Assembly: GCA_044370375.1 (NCBI GenBank)
Contig: JBILVQ010000089.1
Coordinates: 1 to 11,605, forward strand
Direction of reading: 5' to 3'
DNA length: 11,605 nt
Source: JBILVQ01 sp044370375
GTDB taxonomy: Bacteria; Bacteroidota; Bacteroidia; UBA4408
Part shown: one piece after another, positions 5,094 to 11,605 of the stretch
Numbering within the stretch: the stretch's first letter is position 1
How the letters are laid out: each line of letters begins with the position of its first letter
Position numbers and translations under genes: made by a program
Notes under the pieces: generated by a model
The model's database searches: none
What the model was told of the DNA's origin: nothing
What the model saw: the letters and a program-made list of their open reading frames with translations, nothing else

Positions 5094-5324
5094 ATGAAAA
5101 ACTTGTTTAAATTCGCTTTTGCTGCTGCTTTCGTAACATTGTTCGCTGTAGCTTGTGGAAACAAAACTGAGCACACTGATGCTGCTGCTACTGATTCAAC
5201 TGCTGCTGCTACTGAAGCTCCTGCTGAAGCTCCTGCTGCTGAAGCTCCTGCTGCTGACTCAACTGCTGCTGCAACTGAAGCTCCTGCTGAAGCTCCTGCT
5301 GCTGAAGCTCCTGCTGCTCACTAA
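5094..5324 (+). CDS. Small Ala/Pro/Glu-rich lipoprotein with a tandem 21-residue repeat
   Basis: The 76-aa product has a type II signal peptide: a K-N-L-F-K n-region, a hydrophobic core, and A-V-A-C with the lipidated Cys at residue 21 (A at -3 is a relaxed lipobox). The mature part is entirely low-complexity A, E, P, T, D and S. It contains two copies of a 21-residue unit (residues 34-54 and 55-75, beginning D-S-T-A-A-A-T-E-A-P), so it is probably disordered and acidic. It is divergent from the ECF sigma gene across the inverted repeat at 4995-5038 and is a plausible target of it (inferred). A strong terminator follows. Similar short EAPA lipoproteins are common in Bacteroidota, with unknown function. 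Confidence 0.85.
   Translation: MKNLFKFAFAAAFVTLFAVACGNKTEHTDAAATDSTAAATEAPAEAPAAEAPAADSTAAATEAPAEAPAAEAPAAH
5193..5318 (+). repeat. 63-bp tandem duplication inside the lipoprotein gene
   Basis: Positions 5193-5255 and 5256-5318 are almost identical (two base differences, both at third codon positions: GAT/GAC and GCT/GCA). The unit itself is built from GCTGCT and GAAGCTCCT steps. In-frame expansion or contraction by slippage is likely. Confidence 0.85.
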
Positions 5325-5348
5325 TAATTATCGTTCTTCGATAAGCAG

Positions 5349-5380
5349 AACCCCGCCAAAAGCGGGGTTTTGTGTTTTAT
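5349..5380 (+). terminator. Rho-independent terminator of the lipoprotein gene
   Basis: AACCCCGC (5349-5356), loop CAAAA, and GCGGGGTT (5362-5369), followed by TTGTGTTTT. It lies 25 bases after the stop codon. Confidence 0.85.
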
Positions 5381-5666
5381 GTCCCTTCCCAACCATCATT
5401 GCATCCAAGGGCAATTATTACTATTCATCAACCCATTTTTCCCGTCTTTCAAATACCAAAAAATAAATGGGTCGGGCGGTTTAATCAGGGGCATGAAAGA
5501 ACAAAGGCACCACACCTTCGTGCAATGCCTTTGAAAATCATTGATTTTTAATAGGTTAAATATTGAATGCGCTTGGTCTAAAGCAGCGGCACATCCAATC
5601 TCCAGCCCTTGGTCTTTTCAACAGCTACATCAAGCTGCTGCCAAAAACCAATGAACCATGCGTCAA
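5381..5666. other. Gene-free intergenic stretch between convergent genes
   Basis: Apart from the hairpin at 5502-5533, no feature was recognised. Reading minus, a frame stays open past the LamG stop down to a TAG at 5578-5580, but it has no credible start codon and no domain. Confidence 0.5.
5502..5533 (-). terminator. Candidate terminator for the LamG-protein gene
   Basis: CAAAGGCA (5502-5509) and TGCCTTTG (5526-5533) form a perfect 8-bp stem around a 16-base loop, which can extend with CAC/GTG. On the minus strand TTCTTTC follows. It lies about 135 bases beyond the stop at 5667, which is long, so the assignment is tentative. Confidence 0.45.
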
Positions 5667-7034
5667 CTACAATTTGTTGAACCTGGCAACTCCTTTCAGC
5701 AATCCTTTTTGATAAGTGTTTACCAAATAAAAACCCGAAGGCAGTTCCGATACATCAAGACTAATTTTTTGACCGGCATTTTCTTCCTTCCTCAAAACCA
5801 AACGACCTGTTGGATCCAAAATTTCAATCCTGTCCAAACGACCCGCATTGGCCTCAACAACTAAAACATCATTGGCCGGAACAGGATATACCTTTATCGC
5901 CTCAGGCAGCATTCTGTCCAACAATCCCTCCACACTCATCGCAATACAACGCGATGTATCAACGCAGGTTCCCTCAATAATAATAACCGCATAACTTCCA
6001 TCAACCGTAACATTAAAGCTTGCTTGGTTGGCGCCAACAATAGACGTGTAGTTGCTTGCACAATTAACCCATTGATAGAAATCAGCCGTGCCCGATGTAC
6101 TCAACAAAGTATTGTTTCTGCTAACAGCCGTGTCCACCAAATTTTCAGTAATCGTTAAAGAAACCGTTGAGTCGCAACCACCACTGCCCGGTATGGTAAC
6201 CAAGAAATTTCCCGGCACGCCATATTCAACATTGGCATATTCAAAAACATCTCCCTGACAAAAAGAGCCACTCGCAGTACCAATAAAATTCATACCACTC
6301 ACCCAGTTCGAGCCTGTACCACTTAAAGCAAAATTGGCCAGTGTCCCCGCAGGTTGCGTGCTAAGGCCGGGTAAGTTGGTTAAACCCGCATTGTTGCCAT
6401 CAGCCACACCCTGATTACAGTTGTAAAAAAGTTTCAATCCGCTGGCCGTAGTATCTACACTGCCGCGGTACAAACAATTAATTTCCTGGGCAGTCATCAT
6501 ACGGTCAAACAACACAATCTCATCCACCTTTCCATCCATGGTAAACTCGGTACCTTGATACAAGCCATTTCCAACATAAAAAGTTTCCGATGCATTCGTA
6601 ATCGACCCACTGGCAATGCTGCTGCCCACTTCAATACCGTTGTGAAACAATTTGGTTTGACTGCCATCATACATAAAAACAAAATGCTGCCAAGTATTTA
6701 AAAGCAGTCCCGAAAAAATAATGTCATAATTAGTGCCCACCGAATTTCTGAAACGTGCTTCAACCGTGTTGGGCCCAATTTGAATCATGTAAAAATCGGC
6801 ATCCAAATTATTTCTGAAACCACCAAAGCAATCAAAATTCGGGAAACCCGGAGCCGCATTCCTGGGGTAAACCCACATGCCCAACGAAATCCCCGTACCT
6901 GAACTAATCAGAGCACCGCCATTCGGAACAATCACCTGATCGTCAATACCGTCAAAGTCGAGCGCATTTTGGGTCTGCGCTATCAGACCATTGAAAAAGA
7001 AAAGCGCCAATAAGAAAGAGTAAAATTTTTTCAT
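5667..7034 (-). CDS. Secreted LamG-domain protein with type IX secretion sorting domain
   Basis: The 455-aa product starts with a Sec signal peptide (M-K-K-F-Y..., cleavage after LIAQ at residue 20). Residues 21-190 form a LamG/concanavalin-like beta-sandwich: A-L-D-F-D-G-I-D-D near the start, W-V-Y-P, N-T-W-Q-H-F-V-F-M-Y-D-G at 113-124, and G-K-V-D-E-I-V-L-F-D-R near 168-178. Residues about 250-368 are a linker or Ig-like region with G-G-C-D-S-T-V-S-L-T and paired cysteines, common in gliding-bacteria adhesins. Residues 375-455 are a type A T9SS sorting domain with V-Y-P-V-P-A-N-D, G-R-L-V-L and S-G-F-Y-L-V. The protein would cross the outer membrane by T9SS and may be anchored on the cell surface. 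Binding to polysaccharide or matrix is an inference from LamG. It is transcribed alone. Confidence 0.85.
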   Translation of the reverse strand: MKKFYSFLLALFFFNGLIAQTQNALDFDGIDDQVIVPNGGALISSGTGISLGMWVYPRNAAPGFPNFDCFGGFRNNLDADFYMIQIGPNTVEARFRNSVGTNYDIIFSGLLLNTWQHFVFMYDGSQTKLFHNGIEVGSSIASGSITNASETFYVGNGLYQGTEFTMDGKVDEIVLFDRMMTAQEINCLYRGSVDTTASGLKLFYNCNQGVADGNNAGLTNLPGLSTQPAGTLANFALSGTGSNWVSGMNFIGTASGSFCQGDVFEYANVEYGVPGNFLVTIPGSGGCDSTVSLTITENLVDTAVSRNNTLLSTSGTADFYQWVNCASNYTSIVGANQASFNVTVDGSYAVIIIEGTCVDTSRCIAMSVEGLLDRMLPEAIKVYPVPANDVLVVEANAGRLDRIEILDPTGRLVLRKEENAGQKISLDVSELPSGFYLVNTYQKGLLKGVARFNKL

Positions 7035-7061
7035 GAGGTTTTTTTTGCGAAGATAAAGTTA

Positions 7062-7092
7062 TTAAATTATTACCAAATAAATTTTTTGCAAA
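7062..7092 (-). promoter_or_regulatory. Weak candidate promoter of the LamG-protein gene
   Basis: On the minus strand TTTG (7089-7092) and, after 19 bases, TAATTTAA (7062-7069) lie 28 bases before the ATG. The -7 box agrees with TAnnTTTG at only four of six fixed positions. Confidence 0.3.
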
Positions 7093-7104
7093 GCATCATG
7101 AGGG

Positions 7105-7275
7105 CGAAACCCCTAATGGCGCCATCAGTTTATGGGGCATCAAGGTAGGGGCCATCAGGGGTCGGGCCATTCGCTTGTAGTCCTCGCAAAAAAATGCCAC
7201 CGCCCACCCAAGCCACCCTGCATTTTATTTGCTGTGGGCTACCGCTGCTGTCCCTTTCGCAGGCTTTCGTCTTCG
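7105..7275. repeat. Hairpin- and repeat-rich intergenic element
   Basis: On the minus strand this region reads ...GTAGCCCACAGC..., GAGGACTACAAGCG, GGCCCGACCCC, and then three short tandem units of about 15 bases with TGATGGCCCC, TTGATGCCCC and TGATGGCGCC (about 7118-7164). It includes the perfect palindrome ATGGCGCCAT (7116-7125). It is much more GC-rich than its surroundings. The pattern 'rebuilt from GGACT-TGTAG and GGATAGCCCGACCC' recalls intergenic sequences common downstream of genes in many Bacteroidota; this is from memory and unverified. It lies between the phosphatase stop (7365) and the LamG gene. Confidence 0.45.
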
Positions 7276-7364
7276 TATGATCCATCACTTCAACCATTAA
7301 TAACAACAAATCCAAGCAACAACTTTGTCGATTACTGTTTTATACGATCCAATAAGAAAATAAA

Positions 7365-9401
7365 CTATAAACGAATCCCCAACACACAAACATCATCCAC
7401 TTGTTCGGAGTCGCCTTTCCATCCAACAAAAGCATCCTTCACCAATTGTTTTTGCTGCGTTACCGGAAATTCATTGATCTCCAGCAAAAGGTTTCTCAAC
7501 CGAGTGTATTTATATTTTTTTCCGGCAGGTCCGCCAAACTGATCGGCATAGCCATCAGAAAAAATATAAAGCATGCTGCCTTTTTTGAAAGACAAAACAT
7601 GGTTGGTAAAAGGAGTTCTGTTTTGTATGTGACCAATGGGTTGATTGTCTCCTTTTATTTCGCGTATTTGCGATGTTGAAAATTTTTTTTCCAACTTTTT
7701 GGAATCAAAATTTTCGGCAAGTACCAAATCCTCGGTAATTTCCTGCTCAACAATCCATACCGGCAAATTAGCACCTGAGTTGGAGAGGGTTTTATTTTTT
7801 TTATCGTATTTACACAAAGCAATATCCATTCCATCATTGATAATGGTTTCTCCATAACTGCTAATATCTTTTTCTACAATTTCATTTACTTTATTGAGAA
7901 TGTCGGAAGGTTCAATAAGTTTAAATTCATTCAACGCTCGATGAATGGCATGAATGCCTACAATACTAACAAAGGCGCCCGGAACCCCATGGCCTGTGCA
8001 GTCGGCCACGGCAAAATAAATATTCTCATTCATTTCAAGGGTGAAATAAAAATCTCCGCTTACAATATCTTTGGGCTGAAAATAGATAAAGGCATCAGGA
8101 ACAATATGATGAAAGAGAATTTTGCTGGGCATTAGGGCACGCTGAATTCTTTCGGCATAGCGAAGACTATCCAGAATATTTTTGTTTTTTTCTATTAAAA
8201 GTTTTTGATGATATTCAAGCAATTCGGTTTTTGAAACCAACTGTTCATATTGTTGACCAATTTTGGTTTTTTGGATAACAATTTCATTGTGTTGTTTATT
8301 CACTTCAGCAGTTCGTTCTTTTACTTTTTCTTCAAAGAATTTAATATAAGAAGTAATTTCAACAGCCATCTTGAAAAAATTATCGCTCAATTGCGAAATT
8401 TCATCTTTCGATTGCTCAGATTGAATTAAAGGAATGTTAGCGAATTTACTGGCAACAAAACGATCAATATAATTGTTTAGCGCGAGCACCGGTCCCGAGA
8501 GGCGGTGGGCCAGATGATAGCTGAAAACGATGGAAAGAATAATAATCACGAAAACCATGATGGTGGCTAAAAGCATCAGGTTTTGTTGCAATTTTAATTC
8601 CGTAATGGCCGCTAGTTTTTTTTGTTCTTTTAAAAGGTTAATGAGTTTGTTATGCTGGTTCCATAAGCTATTGGTTAAGCCTAATTTGGTTAAATTTCCG
8701 TTCAGTTCCCACTCTGTTTTTACAAAGGCGCTAAAAGCACCGGAATAGCCATTGATGATGGAATCAATTCTTAGTTTTTGAGGAAGAGGGAGTGAACTGT
8801 TTTGATCAACTTCTTTTTTAACCTTTTTTATTAATGCGTTGAATTGCTGATAATACCGCTCTTCTTTCCTAATGATAAAATCTTTTTCATGTCTTCTGAG
8901 CATAAGCACATTTACCTGGTTGAGTGCTTGAATTTTCATTAGCTCATGGGCAAACATTCTCATTTCTCCTTCCAGACCAAAATCCTTGAATCCCCTTTTT
9001 TTAACATTCTCTGTTAGGGATGCAAAAATTTGCTGGTATAAATTTTGTTCAAGAATAAAGGCATTAAAGAAGGTAGGTTCAAACAACTCTTTCGATGTTT
9101 CTTGGGCATTCAAAAGGTTGGTCCTTCTGATTAATTTTTCAAAAACATGTTTTTGTTGAATTAATTTGGTGCTGTTTCCCGTCCTGAAATAATTTTGGTT
9201 AATGGATTCATACAGGAGATAATCTTGTTGAAGTTTGTATTCTTCCATGGTTAACAAATGAATCTCATCGAGTTCATTTAGTAGTTCCGAAATTTTATTT
9301 CTTTTATTAAACACCCAAATACTGATCAGGCTAAACAGAAATGCGAAAGAGCATACAAGAATAAAAGACAAGAAAAGTTTACCCTTAATTTTTAAGTTCA
9401 T
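7365..9401 (-). CDS. Membrane sensor with HAMP domain and SpoIIE-type (PP2C-like) phosphatase
   Basis: The 678-aa product has a helix at about 9-31, a mainly alpha-helical periplasmic sensor at about 32-278, and a second helix at 283-303. A HAMP-like segment follows at about 304-358, then a long coiled coil at about 360-420, and the SpoIIE/PPM phosphatase domain at about 425-678. Metal-binding motifs are visible: S-G-D (D450), D-C-T-G-H-G-V-P-G-A (D467), S-D-G (D616) and V-D-D (D669/D670). The catalytic core thus looks intact. The family dephosphorylates Ser/Thr on proteins such as anti-sigma-factor antagonists, and in Bacteroidota such proteins often carry this sensor-HAMP-coil-SpoIIE order. 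The target is unknown and no antagonist or switch-kinase gene lies beside it. It is transcribed alone as far as can be seen. Confidence 0.9.
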   Translation of the reverse strand: MNLKIKGKLFLSFILVCSFAFLFSLISIWVFNKRNKISELLNELDEIHLLTMEEYKLQQDYLLYESINQNYFRTGNSTKLIQQKHVFEKLIRRTNLLNAQETSKELFEPTFFNAFILEQNLYQQIFASLTENVKKRGFKDFGLEGEMRMFAHELMKIQALNQVNVLMLRRHEKDFIIRKEERYYQQFNALIKKVKKEVDQNSSLPLPQKLRIDSIINGYSGAFSAFVKTEWELNGNLTKLGLTNSLWNQHNKLINLLKEQKKLAAITELKLQQNLMLLATIMVFVIIILSIVFSYHLAHRLSGPVLALNNYIDRFVASKFANIPLIQSEQSKDEISQLSDNFFKMAVEITSYIKFFEEKVKERTAEVNKQHNEIVIQKTKIGQQYEQLVSKTELLEYHQKLLIEKNKNILDSLRYAERIQRALMPSKILFHHIVPDAFIYFQPKDIVSGDFYFTLEMNENIYFAVADCTGHGVPGAFVSIVGIHAIHRALNEFKLIEPSDILNKVNEIVEKDISSYGETIINDGMDIALCKYDKKNKTLSNSGANLPVWIVEQEITEDLVLAENFDSKKLEKKFSTSQIREIKGDNQPIGHIQNRTPFTNHVLSFKKGSMLYIFSDGYADQFGGPAGKKYKYTRLRNLLLEINEFPVTQQKQLVKDAFVGWKGDSEQVDDVCVLGIRL

Positions 9402-9774
9402 TTCAATGGAATGAAAGAGCCAAATTTCGGGTCTTTACAGCCATTGTTAAGAATTCGGGTTTTATCTATTTGTTAAGAAAGTGGTAATAATTCAATAAAT
9501 TATTTTTGTTTTCATAAGAACCCAATAAAACAAATTGCATGATCAGCGAATGGTTTTTTTGTAGTTAATTTGGATTGTGACTTGGTAATTTGCCCTATTA
9601 TTCTTTTAATCTTCAACCAATGTGGAAAGGACAACAAGCCTTGGTTTAATCAAGGGGCCGACCCTTTGGTCCGTGGCCTTTGGCTTCTCCTTTTTTTTGT
9701 TCAAATGATTAACAAATTTTACCTCAAGGTTATCAAATATACGAATAAAAGAAGCTTCCTTTCTTCACCTATAA
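9402..9774. other. Intergenic stretch of 373 bases with two hairpins
   Basis: It contains the upstream region of the phosphatase gene (AT-rich, 9402-9560; no convincing promoter match) and the downstream region of the gene at 9775. No coding frame is supported. The hairpins at 9639-9671 are described separately. Confidence 0.5.
9639..9698 (+). terminator. Tandem hairpins followed by a run of eight T
   Basis: CCTTG (9639-9643) pairs with CAAGG (9651-9655). Next, GACC (9660-9663), CTTT and GGTC (9668-9671) form a tight hairpin that can extend through GGCC pairs. The T8 run (9691-9698) is 20 bases after the second stem on the plus strand, but no plus-strand gene is known upstream. On the minus strand the same hairpins lie about 75-135 bases after the stop at 9775 but lack a good T-run. 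Confidence 0.35.
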
Positions 9775-11214
9775 TTATTCTTCATGAACAAAGAAATCCG
9801 GGGAGCTTACGATCAATCGTTCATTCGCATAGACCTTACAACGGTATCTTCCGGGAGCCAAGCCCTTGTTTATCCCACCATGCTCGCTTGAAACAATAAC
9901 AGCGATGGGGATTTTGTATCCGCCATCTTTTAAGCGAATGATTTGATTGTCCGCAGGTAGGAGGGAGGAATAGCTGGTCCATGCTGCGTTTTGAGGCCTG
10001 GCCTCTTCCACAACGAATTTTAATCCTGTCGGATCCGACAATTGATCATATCCATTACAAAAAAGATAAACGGTATCAACGCTAAGATTTTGAAAATAAT
10101 GGATTTTGTTGGTCAATAGTTGCGGAAAGGACAGGCTTGTTATGGCCATGCTGGGTTGTGGCGGTTGGAATGGATATTCAATGCGCAAGGGAAAGATAAG
10201 TCGTGTGGAATCAATGGTCTCAAACTGCCCCGACACGACACTTCTGGCCCAGCTTGTGCCGGAAACAAATTGAAGCGATGGTAATTGATAGATCGCTTCC
10301 TTCACCGGACTATAAGCCTCTCCCAAGGGAGGAACCATATGGTACCTGGCCCTGAGGGTATTGTTGGAAGGAAGGATTTCGAAGGAGCTTGCATTGCTTA
10401 ATTTTTCATTGACATCAAAAGTGGCTTTTAAGGGATTATACAAATAATAAGTGTTGAGCAATAGGAAATCTGTTTGTCCATCGCGATTAAAATCACCGGT
10501 AGAAAAATAAACAGGCGAACCTCGATGGCTTCTGTAAGTAAAGACCTTATCAAACAAATATTTCCCGTTGGGTCCTTGAATCCTTAGTCGCTCCCAGACT
10601 TGCTGTTCTTCTAAATTTACGGAAGTAAAAACCCTTAAGTGATGAAAAATAAATGAGCCGCAATGGGTGGTATCATAAAAGCCTTGGTTGGCTTCAATGT
10701 TTTGGTTTTCGAAGGGAATATAGACTATTTCAAAGTCATTGGACCTTTTCATTATTTCTTTGCCGCTATGGTAACCAAGAAAGGTAAAGCAGTATTGACC
10801 TTCAATTTGATCTACAGGTCGATAGCTGGTAAAGGGTACAAGGATGGTATCGTTGTTCCAAACATGTTGCCCGATTCCACATAGGTTAATCCCTTTCTTT
10901 TTAATATCAAGGAGGGTGTCCCAACCTCCCTGTGCATTCTTCTTGAGCAAGCCAAGCAGCGGCTCGGGGGAGCAATTGCCGGCATCAACCATTTCGCCAT
11001 GGCAAACAATGTCTATCTGAAAGGAACGTGCCACATTGTATTGAGGCTTCAGTGCAGTAATTTTGCTATCCTGTGATTTATTGGCTGGCTTTCTCGACGG
11101 AAAGGTAGAAGTTTTTCGCTTGTACTTCATGGCAGCTTCAGCGGCATGATGAGCGTATCCACATTCAGCAAAAACACCTAGTACAATGATGATGAAAAGA
11201 GTAGTTCTGCTCAT
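9775..11214 (-). CDS. Secreted protein with an FG-GAP/VCBS-like calcium motif, unknown function
   Basis: The 479-aa product has an N-terminal Sec signal (hydrophobic residues 5-16, possible cleavage after GYA at 21), so it is exported. Residues 235-260 contain G-D-F-N-R-D-G-Q-T-D-F (240-250). This is the DxNxDGxxD calcium-loop pattern of FG-GAP/VCBS beta-propeller repeats, but only one such repeat was seen. The C-terminal about 125 residues look beta-rich, with R-Y-R-C-K-V-Y near the end. The mature part has several scattered cysteines. No C-terminal T9SS sorting domain is evident. It starts 6 bases after the stop of the 91-aa ORF upstream, with AGGA just before the ATG, so it may be read from the same transcript even though the contents seem unrelated. 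Function not recognised. Confidence 0.75.
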   Translation of the reverse strand: MSRTTLFIIIVLGVFAECGYAHHAAEAAMKYKRKTSTFPSRKPANKSQDSKITALKPQYNVARSFQIDIVCHGEMVDAGNCSPEPLLGLLKKNAQGGWDTLLDIKKKGINLCGIGQHVWNNDTILVPFTSYRPVDQIEGQYCFTFLGYHSGKEIMKRSNDFEIVYIPFENQNIEANQGFYDTTHCGSFIFHHLRVFTSVNLEEQQVWERLRIQGPNGKYLFDKVFTYRSHRGSPVYFSTGDFNRDGQTDFLLLNTYYLYNPLKATFDVNEKLSNASSFEILPSNNTLRARYHMVPPLGEAYSPVKEAIYQLPSLQFVSGTSWARSVVSGQFETIDSTRLIFPLRIEYPFQPPQPSMAITSLSFPQLLTNKIHYFQNLSVDTVYLFCNGYDQLSDPTGLKFVVEEARPQNAAWTSYSSLLPADNQIIRLKDGGYKIPIAVIVSSEHGGINKGLAPGRYRCKVYANERLIVSSPDFFVHEE

Positions 11215-11220
11215 TCCTAA

Positions 11221-11496
11221 TTAGATTAATTCAGAATCTGTTAAATCTAAACAATAATTAAGCTGATAAATAACTCCAACAACAGAAGGTGTTTCTATTT
11301 TTCCTCTCTCTTGTTTATCCTCTGCCCATCTCAATGCCCTGGTTTCGTTGTTTTCCAAAACATAGAAACCATGACCTAACCAATCAAATTTTTCTTGACT
11401 TTTTTTTACCATGTCAGGATTGGTTACCAACTCATTTATAACTGCAAGTTCACGTCCGTGAAACCCAATGGATAGGTTGGGTCGTTCGCGATACAT
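11221..11496 (-). CDS. Short ADP-ribosyltransferase-like (DUF3990-like) protein, probably truncated
   Basis: The 91-aa product carries I-G-F-H-G at 10-14, W-L-G-H-G-F-Y-V-L-E at 39-48, R-A-L-R-W-A at 53-58, and V-V-G-V-I-Y-x-L-x-Y-C-L-D-L at 72-85. This order (H-G near the N terminus, then G-x-G-x-Y...E, then A-x-x-W-A) is what I recall for small ADP-ribosyltransferase-fold toxins related to DUF3990, in which a longer C-terminal half of 100 or more residues normally follows D-L-x-D-S. Here the frame stops at once (TAA, 11221-11223), so it is likely a truncated, possibly inactive gene. It overlaps the upstream partial gene by TAATG. The family call is from memory; the truncation depends on it. 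Confidence 0.5.
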   Translation of the reverse strand: MYRERPNLSIGFHGRELAVINELVTNPDMVKKSQEKFDWLGHGFYVLENNETRALRWAEDKQERGKIETPSVVGVIYQLNYCLDLTDSELI

Positions 11497-11605
11497 TATT
11501 CATTCGTGGCAAATATTTTGTCTAAATTTTTGAGATGTCCGGTAAAGTTTTCTTCTTTCGTCAATATCTTTGCAGATTGAAGAGATTCGATGACAACTTC
11601 CCTTT
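11496..11605 (-). CDS. C-terminal fragment of the upstream partner gene (runs off right edge)
   Basis: On the minus strand an open frame enters from the right edge and ends at TAA (11496-11498), encoding 35 residues that end G-H-L-K-N-L-D-K-I-F-A-T-N-E. It shares one base with the ATG of the 91-aa ORF (TAATG), a coupling typical of toxin-antitoxin operons. The visible part is charged and helical (S-L-Q-S-A-K-I-L-T-K-E-E). No family can be assigned from the fragment. By position and coupling it may be the antitoxin or regulator of the ADP-ribosyltransferase-like protein. Confidence 0.6.
   Translation of the reverse strand, partial: REVVIESLQSAKILTKEENFTGHLKNLDKIFATNE

Noticed and set aside
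5155..5466. Plus-strand 103-codon frame rich in Leu
   Set aside because: It is the +1 shadow of the GCT-rich lipoprotein repeat; poly-leucine results from the repeat and the frame runs through the terminator.
5578..5700. Minus-strand frame open beyond the LamG stop, ending at TAG 5578-5580
   Set aside because: It overlaps the LamG gene end in another frame and has no credible start codon. Although the last 20 codons look protein-like, nothing supports translation.
7130..7542. Open frames on both strands across the GC-rich intergenic element
   Set aside because: They arise from the hairpin-rich repeat and from antisense of the phosphatase C terminus; no domain.
9570..9899. 109-codon plus-strand frame
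   Set aside because: It crosses tandem hairpins and a T8 run and then lies antisense to the secreted protein gene; no coherent protein signal.
1..11605. tRNA, rRNA, CRISPR array, integrase or transposase
   Set aside because: No cloverleaf with a CCA end, no rRNA-like conserved block, no regular repeat-spacer series and no recombinase motifs were found in either strand.

Overview
The window looks like a chromosomal segment from an environmental member of the Bacteroidota. The evidence is a type A type IX secretion (T9SS) sorting domain on a LamG protein, signal peptides ending in the FAQ/IAQ style, promoter-like sequences of the TTTG/TAnnTTTG type, purine-poor leaders without clear Shine-Dalgarno sites, and a non-Cys ECF sigma/anti-sigma pair. 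No rRNA, tRNA, CRISPR array, integrase or transposase gene was seen.

Left edge to about 2700. A secreted protein starts near the left edge on the minus strand and runs out of the window. Next comes an accessory region with three small membrane-protein genes, all on the minus strand. They form two cassette-like units: one 161-aa gene, and a 149-aa plus 87-aa pair. Each unit is bounded by its own short inverted boundary sequence (GTTATAGGGC with GCCCTATAAC; GTTAGCAGTAAC with GCTACTGCTAAC). The 140-bp junction between the units is a nested imperfect palindrome, much like an integron attC site, but no integrase gene is present. The cassette region lies between two diverged collinear copies (about 174-515 and 2337-2662) of an element that has a Bacteroidota-type promoter, a short hairpin leader, a strongly G-poor stretch and a terminator. 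This may be an undescribed noncoding RNA or regulatory repeat family. It is the least explained part of the window.

Positions 2698-5324. A DUF6580-type membrane protein is followed, reading upstream on the minus strand, by a two-gene operon. The operon holds an ECF sigma factor and a single-pass membrane protein that joins an anti-sigma-like N terminus to a periplasmic trypsin-like protease; the two genes overlap by ATGA. The sigma gene is divergent from a small Ala/Pro/Glu-rich lipoprotein gene. A perfect 11-bp inverted repeat lies between them and could control both.

Positions 5667-9401. A secreted LamG-domain T9SS cargo protein, a hairpin-rich intergenic repeat, and a 678-aa membrane-anchored HAMP/SpoIIE-type phosphatase, all on the minus strand.

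Positions 9775-11605. A secreted FG-GAP-like protein of unknown function lies just downstream of a short ADP-ribosyltransferase-like ORF that appears truncated. That ORF is coupled by TAATG to the C terminus of a partner gene entering from the right edge, which resembles a damaged toxin-antitoxin-like pair.
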